Shown here in pieces: positions 1 through 11,200 of a stretch of DNA of 40,507 bases. The position numbers and the translations under genes were made by a program. The stretch's first letter is position 1; each line of letters starts with the position of its first letter. The stretch is taken from assembly GCA_021014945.1 (NCBI GenBank), contig MU266574.1, positions 1 through 40,507 on the forward strand, given 5' to 3'. The notes beneath the pieces are model-generated. The model was not told the DNA's origin. It did no database searches and saw only the letters and a list, made by a program, of their open reading frames with translations. The DNA is from Leucogyrophana mollusca (Eukaryota; Basidiomycota; Agaricomycetes; Boletales).

Positions 1-16
1 ACTAATATTGACATAG

Positions 17-358
17 ATTTCACCTGGCGTCACCGCCTATCACGCGCTGGAGCACCCCGCCCTCTTTGAGGTTCTCGTCGACGTATTATACTGTCGTCGA
101 CTTCATCAATACGTTGACCTCGACGGTAATGGTTTTCACGCCGTAATCTCCCTGGCCGGCGCCGCCATCTCCCACTCCCTTTCTGAGCACAACGGGCGCT
201 ACCAGCCCCTCGACTTCTCACCCCAGGCGTTCGAACGTGTACATCTCCGCATCCTGGATATCATCAACAACGATATTCTACCCGATCCAGCCCGCCGTGC
301 GAGATTCGAGAGCATGAAGGAACGACTCATATCGAAGGGATTAACGCTAACTACTTAG
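17..358 (+). CDS. DUF6532-like protein, C-terminal exon (partial)
   Basis: Seen: an open frame of 113 codons plus TAG follows a probable 3' splice site ending in ACATAG at base 16, so this is the last exon of a gene that begins outside the window. There is no start codon in frame. The peptide has a hydrophobic helix (LFEVLVDVLYC), then VISLAGAAISHSLSEHNGRY and a short charged C-terminus. Known: this pattern, a helix with AxxxAAI-type small residues, then an aromatic/acidic segment leading to the C-terminus, resembles the end of the basidiomycete DUF6532 family, whose function is unknown and which is often multicopy. Inference: the assignment rests on family recollection only; an unrelated helical protein is possible. 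Confidence 0.45.
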   Translation: MSPGVTAYHALEHPALFEVLVDVLYCRRLHQYVDLDGNGFHAVISLAGAAISHSLSEHNGRYQPLDFSPQAFERVHLRILDIINNDILPDPARRARFESMKERLISKGLTLTT

Positions 359-1275
359 TAGATCAATTTTCCAATGTACACTACTGATACGATCTCAATG
401 GTACCTGTACTGATATGATTTCGATGCGTACAACCCGAACGGCGTGAACTTATCTTATCTGTGTGCTAATATTTCTACTCCGTTGGCCGTCATGGCATCT
501 CCACCAATCAAAACACTCCTTCACACGGGTCGTAAAGCATCAAACTTCTCTCACAATAGGCGAACTTAAGCGAGAATTTGGGTGTTTTGCAGATGTAGTT
601 GAACAGTGAACAGTTTTCGAACGCTAACTACGTTACATGGTAATCATTGGTGAAATAAACTGTCAACGTATCGCCGCTTTAAATTGGACTGACCAAGACT
701 GACCGTGACAGATCACGTTTGGATCACGTCCTCATTAACTCATTGACAGAATTGGTCGTTTTGTGTTCCAACCAGCGACGGTTTTCGCGTCCGGAATCGT
801 ATGGGTCCAGGAGTGCTCAGTTTGAGCTCGTGCATGATCTCATTCCTCATTTACGCTTTTCTGTGTACAGGCGCAGCATCGTTTATTGCTGAACGATTGA
901 AGTGGCTTTGAGGTTCGAGGTGCAATACTAACACTTTCACACCAATCTGTAGCGCAGGTCATTCAACCCGTCAACTACGGTCGAAATATGTATAGCTTAC
1001 GATGTATCGGGTTAGCTCTATCATCTCGAATACCTTCGGCGTCGATGGCACCCTTTATCGAAGCTCATCCGTACGGAATCGACGGAAGAAGAGGGTCTAA
1101 AGACGCGCATACGGTTTGCAGCCGTCGCCTTGAATAATTTCTATCGCGATGGTGCCCTTTTTCGAAGCCCACTCATAACCTCGGAAGTGGCAGAAGAGGA
1201 CACAATGCTTTAAGACGCGTGGTTTGCGACTTGATCTTGCAAGCCCACCTCACACCCGCATTAGCTCTAGCGAGA
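359..1275. other. Intergenic region containing the left inverted-repeat arm
   Basis: No supported gene lies between the DUF6532-like stop and the GMC start. The stretch is AT-rich with short frames only. It contains the left arm of a long-distance inverted repeat (598-642) and, further in (about 769-835), a weaker segment that again resembles the reverse complement of bases around 5250-5325. The last 200 bases before 1276 presumably hold the GMC promoter, but I see no clear TATA box. Confidence 0.6.
598..642 (+). repeat. Left arm of a 4.8-kb-spaced inverted repeat
   Basis: Seen: bases 620-642 are exactly reverse-complementary to 5338-5360 (23 of 23). Outward from this core the match continues imperfectly to 598, with a GAACAGTGAACAGT block opposite AACAGTAAACAGT. 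The two arms face each other around the GMC gene. They could be terminal inverted repeats of a decayed DNA transposon or a dispersed repeat in two orientations. No target-site duplication is obvious next to either arm. Confidence 0.75.
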
Positions 1276-4200
1276 ATGACTGGGAAAACTACTGAGAAAA
1301 TTGGAGACGTTGCCAATAAGACATTCGATTTTGTGATTATTGGTGAGTGTTGGACGTTGGCCATTCGGAGACGTGCTTTGTGATTGCTGACCTTGGCTAA
1401 ATAGGAGGAGGGGTGAGATTACATATGCTCACCATTGCTTACACGCGAGGGTAGTAACTGTGAAGTCAAATTATAGACAGCGGGTCTTTGTCTTGCGGCT
1501 CGCCTCACTGAAGATCCCCAGTTATCGGTCTTGGTGCTGGAAGCCGGCAATCCCAACTTCGATGACCCTACTCTTTGTTCGTTGGGTTGTAGGTTGCCTT
1601 TCTCGCAGACAGTGCTCACAATCGCTACTTAGTGATTCCCGGCCACTATGGCTACCACTTTGGTAAGGATGCTTATGACTGGCAATTCAAGACGGTTCGT
1701 CTTATATTGTCGCCACATTGTTTGATCCTTAAGATGTTTACACTCCCCGGTTCTAGACTCCACAAGAATTCTCCAACGGGAAGCAATATGATTGGAACAG
1801 GTAGAAACACCGCAATACCGCCTGTCCAATGCAAGCTTATTATCCACCATCCTCATAGAGGTAAGGGTATGGGAGGAAGTTCAGGGATCAACTTTCTTTG
1901 CTGGACGAAGCCCCCCCGCGCGGAAGTTGACGGTAATACGCGGCAATATTCAACAGTGATCTTTATCTGAGTGCCCCAAAAGATTTCGAGAGGCTTGGTA
2001 ATCCGGGATGGAACTGGGAGCGGTTCCAGCGGGCTCTGCACAGACTGGAAAGGTGCGCAGCTCGAGGCCATTGCTCGCGACGTTGATAACATTCGATTTA
2101 GTTTCCAAACATCCACGCCAGAGTCGGCTGCAGCCCATAAGATAAATATTGATAGCCGAACTAGGACAACCGGGAAAGACGGTGAGCACCATCTGATAGC
2201 TGGTTAGGTATGACGACTGGATTCTGTAGGTCCAATCAAGCTCTCCCATCCTGCTACGATCTCTCAGCCGGAACTCAAAGCCTCCCAGGTAATCGCTTTA
2301 TCATATTCATTTTTTTTTTGGAAAAAAAGCATAACGCCTATGTATTAGACATGGATCAACATGGGCATCCCTCGTGCTCCTGCCCCAGTGCGTCCCCGTT
2401 CACCAGTGACCGTCGATCCTTTCTCACTCGGATTTATTTGCAGATGGGCGGCGATGTAAGCTTATCTATAGATTCTGACACCAAGTCCGTAATCTCAATC
2501 CTTGTCATAGCCCAAAGGTGTCTTTTTCGCGCCTAACACGCTCGACCCCTTGTCGTATACTCGGAGTTACGCAGCGAACGTGAGTTTAGCATCATCTACT
2601 ACTTGTCAGCTGCCTAACCCAGGGTGCACGCCCAGATGTTCTATCTTGCAAATGCTCGTCGTACCAACTTTCACGTCCTAACAGGAGCACACGGCAGCAA
2701 GATAATTACACAATCTGATGGTGAATTGCTTGCGACTGGCGTCGAATTCCTTTACGAAGGCCATGTTCAAGTTGTCCATGCTGCGAGAGAAGTTATCCTA
2801 TGTTCGGGGTATGTTTCATTAGTTGAGGTCTTAGCAGCACTGGACATGATACCGTGACTTTTTGCTAGGGCCCTGAAATCTCCCCAGATCCTTGAACTTT
2901 CTGGAATCGGCCGGAAGGACGTCCTTGACAGGCTTGGGGTTTCAATCAAAATAGCCCTGGCGGGTGTCGGCGAGAACGTCCAGGAGCATTTGTGCTGCGG
3001 AATCACCTATGGTGCGTTGACACTCTATGGTGACATAGCAGCGTAGTTCCAATGACGCCTCTCCCACTTAGAGCTCGCCGATAGTGTCCAGGACTTCACT
3101 CTTGATGTGCTTCGCGACCCTGAGGCGCAGGCAGAACAACTAAAACTCCTGTAACCCAACTTCACCTCCTACACTTAGCCGTTAGTTGATCCGTTTGTTA
3201 TAGTGCTAAGCATGAGGGTGCATTCACCCTAGGGTTAACGGCACTCGGGTTCTCCTCGCTGGAGATGGTATCTGACCGCGCCGACTCCATCATCCGGGCC
3301 GCAACGGAGAGAATCGAGAAACTACGCCCATCGTACTCTCCAGGGCTACGCGACCAGTATGACATTCAGCTCGAGCGTCTTAAGAATCAAGCCGCTTCAT
3401 TCGAGGTCGCTCTGTTCCCCGGTTTCCTCATTGGGCCTGGTATGTCTGTGCTGGCTTCTCCAGTCTTTTTATTGACAGTGTAGCTCTACAGGTCCGCCGC
3501 AGCTTGGAAAGAAATACATCACGGTTCTCTTTGTCCTGAACCATAATTTCTCTAGGGGCTCTATCGTACGAGAGTCTACATCCCAAATGTTTCAACCCTG
3601 ACTCAGCCTCAGCATGCCACTTCCACTGATCCCACAGGCCAACCACTGTGTGATCCTCATTATTTCGAGGAAGACATAGGTCTGCACATTAAACCCTAAG
3701 TATAACATGTGTTGTTTTCGACCAAACAATGCATGGTTTCAGACCTCCAGACCTTCATCGAACTGGCCAAGTTCTCTCGAAAAATGGCCTCCGTGGCGCC
3801 GTTCAGCGAAGTTCTAGGTCGGGTCGTGCTTTCCAAATCTAGGCGCGCCAGTACTAACTAGTGAACAGACCAACCACCCAAAGAAGTGAACCCAGGCCCC
3901 GGAATCGTTACCGACGCCCAAATTGGCGGTAGGTGGGCACCACCTAGTGTCGGCGCTCTGTGCTGATGTCTGGCCGATGAGCAGAATACTTGAAACAGCA
4001 CGGCGGATCAACCTTCCGTGAGGCTGCGAGTTAAGCTGATATTCGACATTGACGCTAAGCATTGCATAGACACCGTTGGCAGCCTATCCATGCTTCCCTT
4101 GGACAAGGGTGGTGTCGTAGATAGCAACCTCATGGTTTATTTTGCCTCAGACGTCTGAGGAAACCTAGCACTCAATGTTTGTTGCAGGTATATGGGACAT

Positions 4201-4468
4201 CAAACATTCGAGTGGTCGACTTATCGGTGGTGCCGCTGCACTTTGCCGCTCATCCCATGAGTATGTTGTCTCCTTCCCTCTCTGCACGTCTGGCCTCGGC
4301 TCGTTAACTGTGGATTGATGACATATAGCGATGGCCTATGCGATAGCAGAACAAGGTACGACAACTTGTTATCTTCCTTGCGAAGATACCTCATATTATT
4401 CTGCCTCTATTTTCCTTTTAGCTGCGGACATCATCATGGGAGGGCAAACACTCCCAGTCGATGTGTAG
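1276..4468 (+). CDS. GMC oxidoreductase (AA3-like, aryl-alcohol oxidase type)
   Basis: FAD-dependent glucose-methanol-choline oxidoreductase that would oxidise an alcohol substrate. Exons: 1276-1342, 1405-1412, 1477-1576, 1633-1694, 1757-1800, 1859-1932, 1983-2052, 2102-2181, 2230-2288, 2349-2387, 2444-2455, 2511-2579, 2636-2808, 2869-3011, 3072-3150, 3204-3439, 3492-3565, 3607-3679, 3743-3817, 3869-3928, 3985-4017, 4070-4134, 4188-4260, 4329-4355, 4422-4468, giving 613 residues without a stop. Seen: the ADP-binding motif GGGTAG (23-28), RGKGMGGSSGINF, SGALKSPQILELSGIG, and the catalytic pair His544 (HTVGS, its codon split by an intron) and His587, 43 apart as in aryl-alcohol oxidases. There is no signal peptide, so it is probably intracellular and unlike secreted lignin-related AAO. 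The gene looks intact; only the substrate is unknown. Confidence 0.9.
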
Positions 4469-6129
4469 GACTGAAAACTGCTCAGGTCTTCTTGGCTGAG
4501 CGCCCATGAGATCGACATAGTTTAGTAGAACAATTTCGGACGGTTCATGTACCACGATGGCACTTGCTGTACTGTCAGTCGGAAATCAGCAATCCTACCT
4601 GTTGCCCCAGTCTTTGCCAATCCAGCCCATATCCGGCCGCACATGAATTTTCTTTCTGCCATTTCACGCGATTTTGACGCTAAGTGATCACCGTAACGCC
4701 CCCCCCCCTCCATCAAAGCGACTGCGGTGCAATACAGGCTCCTTGCGTCCTCGAGAGGTCGTGACTGGTCACCGGTCATGCATCATGATTCATGGATTCG
4801 TTGATATTTTTGGTCCGGTTTTGCTCTCGCCATTGCATGTTGGTCACAGGCCTGTATCTTTGATGAGGCGGGGGGGTCGGGCAGCGATCTCACTGCCTCG
4901 CTGCTCCCCAGGACCAGCCCAAACCCGTAAAGGATGCTGCGAACTACTACTAGCAGCCGTGTCGATCGGTGCTTGTAATCAGTAGCAATTGAACAGAGCT
5001 GAACCTGTGGTTGGCGAGAATATCAGACGATGACAAGTCAACGATACCACGTAGATTGAAGTAAGATCGCTGCGACTTGATCACTGCAGATCATGTATGA
5101 CCGGATAAATTTCTGGCCCCAGCTCTCAATTTCAGAAATTAGGTTTATGAATCTGCAGAAGGTTCGCAGCCTCGATTGTACTTGTTTACCCGCTACTATA
5201 GTAGTAGCGTTATGAGTTGCAATGCGCTACCGTTACTAATGCAGACCGCAAGTCTGTAACTTGAGCATCCTTGGGCCCGGACGTAGAGACAGGTCTCAGT
5301 TCCGGAAAACACTGGCCTATCGCTGGTTGAGTACTCGTACCATGTAACGTAGTTAGCGTTGAAAATACTGTTTACTGTTAACTCGTGCTTCGTGAGTGCT
5401 CAAAAGAACCACACTAAAAATAGGCAAGAGCTAACATACATAGCCGGGCTGTGTGCACAGAAGAGCAGCTCCACCACTTTACCGAATCCTCTGACAACTG
5501 CTGTATATATGTCCGTCCCGGGATGGCGATGGGCCTCCCACTGTATTTCACGCTGCGAAACGATCGTCGCATTCGCACGCGTTCTCTTTTAAGCTAGTCC
5601 TATCATCGCGCAAGGATTGGTGACAGCCGCCAGCGAAAATACATCAATCCTGGAGACCTGAGAGATGCTAGCGAAAAATTCACATGGACGATTGCATTGT
5701 ACGACATTGCAAACGCCCAGGTATCAGTTTTAACGCTTTGGCTACTCACCTAGAAACCGCTTAATTACTGATGGCCATGCGCAGTGTGTTCGAGCAGAAC
5801 ATCATGACCTGGTCACTGATGCTGGAGTTGACCTGCTTTTTCAAGGAATCTCCCATTCCGGACATCCGGGGTCTTGTTTGTCGTCCTACAAGCAGCCCGA
5901 AGGGTGGATATTGACCCCAGGGAAAGGAAGGCCGTGTGGACACTTTGTTTTCGCAACGGATGAACTGTTGCTGCTCCGCCTGTCTCTGATGGACGGATGA
6001 TAGTGGGCTTAGCCACCAATGCTGTTTCCAAGCGCTAATCTGACCGGTCCTTCACCCGTAAAGATATAAACACAGGATTCGGCTAACGCTTTTTCTTGTC
6101 CCTCCTTTCTCAATAGGTTACCTCCCTCA
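4469..6129. other. Gene-poor stretch with a possible decayed coding remnant
   Basis: No intact gene. Bases 5450-6000 contain several short stretches that read like exons on the + strand in different frames: a PGMAMGLPLYFTLRNDRR segment near 5520, INPGDLRDASEKFTW near 5645-5690 followed by a GTATCA donor, and VFEQNIMTWSLMLE after an acceptor at 5784. In-frame stops and incompatible phases prevent a model. The order loosely recalls a fungal cytochrome P450 C-terminus, but the heme Cys motif is absent and the call is weak. The rest (4469-5330) shows nothing recognisable. Confidence 0.35.
5338..5382 (-). repeat. Right arm of the long-distance inverted repeat
   Basis: Reverse complement of the 598-642 arm, with 23 identical bases at 5338-5360 and imperfect identity out to 5382. 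Just inside it, 5250-5325 resembles the reverse complement of 769-835 with several small gaps, so the total repeated tract may be about 150-300 bp per side, interrupted on the left by roughly 110 extra bases (about 650-765). Confidence 0.7.
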
Positions 6130-7791
6130 ATGGCGCGATACGGCCTCACCCAAGGGTCTCGGGTTGCTCTCCTTGGTGTCGTTGCTTTCATAGCTCTCGC
6201 CGGTTTGCTATATCGTCGACAAGTGACGCGAAGTGTAATGGCTCTTCATTTCCCCCCTCTGTACGAAAATATACACGAGCAGGAGCAGCAATTGCCGCAT
6301 TATAAAGAGTATGAGTCGAAGGATATCAAGTATTTTTGGGCAGCAAATCATCTCTATGGTGAGTAAGTGATGCTGACGATACGGGACATGAAGTCTAACT
6401 ACGCCTAACATTCACCAGGTCTAGGTTGGGGAAATGTAATGCAAGATTATGTCATGATGAGTCTGCTCGCCCATGCAACTAATCGCTCGTCAGTCGAAGT
6501 CCTCCAAAATTAAGCCCATCCCTGACATCGGATTACTAGATTTGTCTTCAATGACTACACGTGGAACGCTGACGGGTCTTGGTACTCTGATTTCAACGGA
6601 AAGTTGATACCGTCTCGCATCCCGTTGTCAGCAATCATAAGTGGCGAGTTAGTTCACCCATCCACACACTTTGAAGCTGAGACAGCTCCCTTATACAGGA
6701 CCGGTCGTTGGTGGAGAGTTACCTCCAGAGGATCACACTCCTCGAGCGGTCTCAAAAGATTTCTTTCAGACAATCTGCCCCAACCCTACGATTCTGCAGG
6801 TATCGGAGATCAACGACGATTATCTCAGATACGACGAGACCGTGTCAGCCGCGGTCATCTTTGACAAGTGGGTCCAGAAGCTTAATTCGATTGATGATCC
6901 ATGCGTCCAGCTAGACGCGAATAATGGTCAGATTTTCGACTACTGGTAAGATTCCTCCAAGTGCACTTGGGGCATACGCAAGGGTATACTAATCGCTCTT
7001 CGGGAACGCTGCAGGATATATGGCCAGAAGAAGCGACTACTCCCCATGTGGCCAGATCTATCGGAGTCCCCGATGATAAAGCGCTGGTCCTGGTCCCCCT
7101 TGATTCATGACGCATACGAAAGTAATCTGCATCTATTCCATCTCTATGCACCTCCTCCATCCTCCGAGCTTCTGGTCCTCGATGAAACTAATGACACGAC
7201 TTCGAAAGAGGACTATAGTCAGCCCATTCCTGGACTGCTCGCTCTTCACGTAAGAAGGGGGGACTTTGAACCTCACTGCAGAAAGCTCAGCTCGATTAAG
7301 GCGGATTGGAATGCCTACAACTCGTTCCCTGAATTCTTGGACCATTTCACGCCGCCAGAGGATGGGGATCACTTGGATCTGTATATGTCGCACTGCTACC
7401 CGTCTATCGCACAAATTGTGGCCAAGGTCAAGAAGGTCAGATTAGAGTCAAAAGAACCTCTGACGCACCTATACATCATGACGAATGGTGCCATGGCTTG
7501 GGTTGAAGAGCTGAAGACGGCGCTTTCAACCGACGGCGAATGGAACCATATCTCGAGTAGCCGAGACCTCAAGCTCACTTGGGAACAGAAATTTGTGGCG
7601 CAGGCATTGGATATGTTTGTCGCTCAAAGAGCCCAGGTGCTCATCGGCAACGGGGTAGGTGGTCCTTCTCGAGGTTGACGATGGAAACGCTGAAACCGTG
7701 CTCTCCTTTCAAGTGGTCTAGTCTTACGTCGAATGTAGTCATGCTGCGCATGGTTAACGGTATCCCCTCCGATACTAACAGATTCTGGTAG
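6130..7791 (+). CDS. O-fucosyltransferase-like type II membrane protein
   Basis: Exons 6130-6358, 6419-6488, 6540-6643, 6699-6945, 7015-7654 and 7714-7791 give 455 residues. Seen: an N-terminal hydrophobic segment (about residues 11-29) after a short basic head, fitting a signal anchor, so the catalytic part would lie in the Golgi/ER lumen; an early block GLGWGNVMQDYVMMSLLA; IFDKWVQKLNSIDDPC; HVRRGDF (295-301), the arginine-containing motif seen in GDP-fucose-dependent fucosyltransferase-like folds; and a conserved end, LTSNVVMLRM...TNRFW. Known: this architecture recurs in Agaricomycetes as an uncharacterised family near the O-fucosyltransferases. Inference: a sugar-nucleotide transferase; donor and acceptor unknown. 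The third intron (6644-6698) appears to start with GC (GCGAGT). Confidence 0.8.
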
Positions 7792-8220
7792 CGGATATTC
7801 ACTGCTGCATACCCTTTGGTTGGGATCAAAAATCAGCCTATATGATACCCCTTAGGATATTATAATAACACCCTAATTATACCCTTCAGTAGATGTATAG
7901 TAGACTCGCCAGGTGTTCCAACCTGTAACGCTTTAGAGTGGTTGGTCGCTTAGAATAGCTGCAGTGCAGTACTCGTGCTCTGGGCGCCAAAATCCATGGC
8001 TGATTGTGGTGCAGTAACACGGACACCGCTTGGCTTGATCCCGTTGTCACTCCAGAACACAAAGATCGAGCCGACAATCTTGTTGCTGCTCCAGTGTTAC
8101 TACGTATAGCTTCTTTCCGTGATTAATCCAGCCTGCCCACATCACAGGCTTGGAATTCGGACTGTCCTATCCGAGATCGCGCCAACATAGCTCAGGGAAC
8201 TCCCAGAGCGAATAGGCGAC
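7792..8220. other. Intergenic spacer upstream of the Rab GAP gene
   Basis: No gene is supported in these 429 bases. An in-frame TAG about 36 bases before the ATG at 8221 makes that the first available start for the downstream gene, unless a further 5' exon exists here; related proteins often have a longer disordered N-terminus, so an unseen upstream exon is possible. Confidence 0.5.
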
Positions 8221-11200
8221 ATGTCGACGATATCAACGCAGCTTCGCAACTTCAAAGAGCCCACGAAGGACCAGCTGACGCATGTATTCTTCTCGATACC
8301 CGAGGTCGCTTCCGTCCCTGCCACGGACAAGTCAGGTTCGGAGGAGCTCGAGAAGATGGAAATCAATGCTGTCTTGAGCTTAGGTGTCCAGGGAGTCGAG
8401 GATTCATACGTAGGTGCCAGTGGACATGTTAACGCCTACATTGAGGCACTCATCATTCTCTAGGCTGGAAAACTGCACCTCATTCCACCGTATCTTGCGT
8501 TCTCCTCCCTGGATCGCAAGTCAGTGCGGTTCACTCTACCTCTATCTACAGTTCGACGCGTCGAGCGACTCAATGCCCGCGCTGGCGTCTACGCTTTGAG
8601 TTTGTCCACATGGCATGGCATGAAAATCGCGAGTGACATTTCCAAGAGTGAACCCACATGATGTTAACACCCTGTGGTTTATAGGTCGTTCAACTGACGT
8701 CTTTGAGGCCGACAGCCGATCTTTTTTGTGGCCTTCTCCGAGAGGCATTGAAGTATGAGCTGCAGCGTGGCCAGATGAAGGCTGTCAAAGGCTTTGTCAA
8801 GTCTTGCTATTCTGAGGGACTTGTACCTACCACTTCATCGGTAGCGGAGAACGAGCGAGAGGACGGAAGTTTAATCACTGAAACTAAGGAGGGCTCTCCG
8901 CCACCGGAGGCCGCTTATCATGGCGGTCTTGGCCTTCGTTTCAAGTTTCCTGGCGACCCCAAGAAGTAAGTCGAGGTTTATCGGCGGTAAGGCGTCGTAT
9001 TTGACTGTGCTTTTAGGCTACGTGAGGCATCCAAAATCAAGCTTTGGACAACTTATTTGCGAAGTAAACGCTTTTTCGTGATCCCCCCGCTCTCTGCTCA
9101 CGATTCATCTAGCCCATGGACGCAATCTAACGCTCCTAAGATATCCTCAATGCACTCGCCTAGTGCAAGTTGGACTTCCCAATCGACTACGTGGCGAAAT
9201 GTGGGAAACGCTGTCCGGGTCGATATACCTACGCTATGCCCACCAGGGAGTGTATGACCAAACTGTTGCGGAAATGCAGGGCAAGACGTCGACTAGTTTC
9301 GAGGACATAGAAAAGGACCTGCATCGCAGTCTTCCTGAATATGCAGGATATCAATCTGAGGAGGGAATTAGTGCCCTTCGCCGAGTACTGCAGGCCTATT
9401 CGCATAAAAATCCCGAGGTAGGATATTGCCAGGTACGTCTTGTCTGTTGGATTACCATAAGTTTCTGAAGTTAGCTCCGTAGGCGATGAATATCTTAGCT
9501 GCCGCTATCTTGATGTAGGCTAAAACCCTTCTTTGTGTACTGCTGTCTCATAAGCAACAGATACATGTCAGAGGAACAAGCCTTTTGGCTTTTGGAGGTA
9601 CTATGTGACAGACTTCTACCAGGTTACTACAGGTAAGCTGTGACCGATGTTGTTGTTTTAGTCGCGCTGACAAGTCTAGTCCAACTATGCACGGAACCCT
9701 GCTCGATCAACGTGTATTCGAATCGCTTGTCGCGCGGTGTTTACCCATGATCCACGAACATTTCCAGGCGGTCGACGTTCAGCTCTCGGTGGCATCTCTA
9801 CCTTGGTTCTTGAGTTTGTTCGTCTGTCAGTGTCGTTTTGTCTCGACTAGGCGCTAACACACGAGAAAAAGATACATTAACAGCATGCCGATGGTGTTTG
9901 CGTTCCGGATAGCAGACTGTTTCTTCTGCATGGGTCCCAAGGTGCTATTCCAAGTTGGGTGAGCGTCGCTATCCTTAACTCTTACGGACGTCACTTACAA
10001 CTTTGCAGACTGGGTTAGCACTCTATGTCGTATCTCCTCCACTATCATCTAATTATCATTCATCCAGCAATCCTCAAGATCAATGGCGAGCAGTTGTTGC
10101 AAATACAAGATGATGGCCAATTCTTGAAGTGAGTGCGGCCATCCCTTTTAGTTTTGTAGACATAGACGAACTCGTACAGCCTCATGCGGGACTACTTTGC
10201 CTCGCTGGGACAGTCTGCTCATCCCGAGTCCTCGGACCCTCGTGCGCGAGCCATCTCCCGATTCCAAGAACTTCTCCTCGTATCTTTCCGCGAATTCTCG
10301 GTGATCACAGACGAAACCATCCTGTCAGAGCGCCGCAAGTACAGGAATCAGATTGTTAACAGCATCGAATCCTTCTCGAAACGTTCAGCCATTCGGAACC
10401 TCAAGACCCTCGCCAGGTTCTCAAAGGAGCAGGCTGGCTTCATCTATGATGCACTGTATAAGGCTATTTGTGAAGTTCCACCCCCTCCTGACGCCGTCCC
10501 CGCTCCCTCTTTGCTTTCGACTGCCGATGGTACACAGGAGAGACCAGAGACCAGGATCGGACTGGCAACTTTCCAGGTCTTCTTGAGCGAAGTTTTGACT
10601 TGGGCTCGGAACGAAAAGATCGTGATCAATGGGTTCCAGGTGAGGGTAATGTTTTGGGAATATATGCTGTTTTGATTTAACTATTCGTTTAGCAACGTAT
10701 TGACCGAGAAGTCGCTGAGCACGAGCTAATTGACCGCCTCTTTTACTTCTGGGACACGTCTTGCAAAGGATCATTGTCTTTCCAGGTAACGTACCTCCGC
10801 AGGGATAACGAACTGCGCTAACACAGACATCAGGATGTCGTTTCCGGACTGGATGGCGTCATGTTCAACGACCTCATGGACAACATCGAGTGGTTTTTTA
10901 ATCTCCACGACAAGAACAAGGACGGGTTCCTGACTAAAGATGAGGTTCTCACCTTGTCCGAATCCTTCTTGGTAGGTGAGGGTGGAAACGATCACCGCAC
11001 TGTCTTACACCGATCCACGCAGTTCATTTTCCGTTATGAGATTGGAGACGCGTACTTGGGTGCTGTCAGCCGGTTCATGACAAATGCGTTTGAGTATGGC
11101 GATACCCTCCTTCCTCAGACAACCGACAAGGAGACGGGTGAATCTGCACCAGAGCCTATTGAACCTAACCAACCTTACCTGAATTTGGCAACGTGCGCGA

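Noticed and set aside
900..930. GGTTCGAGGTGC as a tRNA B-box
   Set aside because: No A-box, acceptor stem or cloverleaf could be paired around it.
1276..4468. GMC gene as a pseudogene because of many in-frame stops
   Set aside because: Every stop falls in an intron with GT and AG ends, and the spliced frame runs 613 codons with both catalytic His residues.
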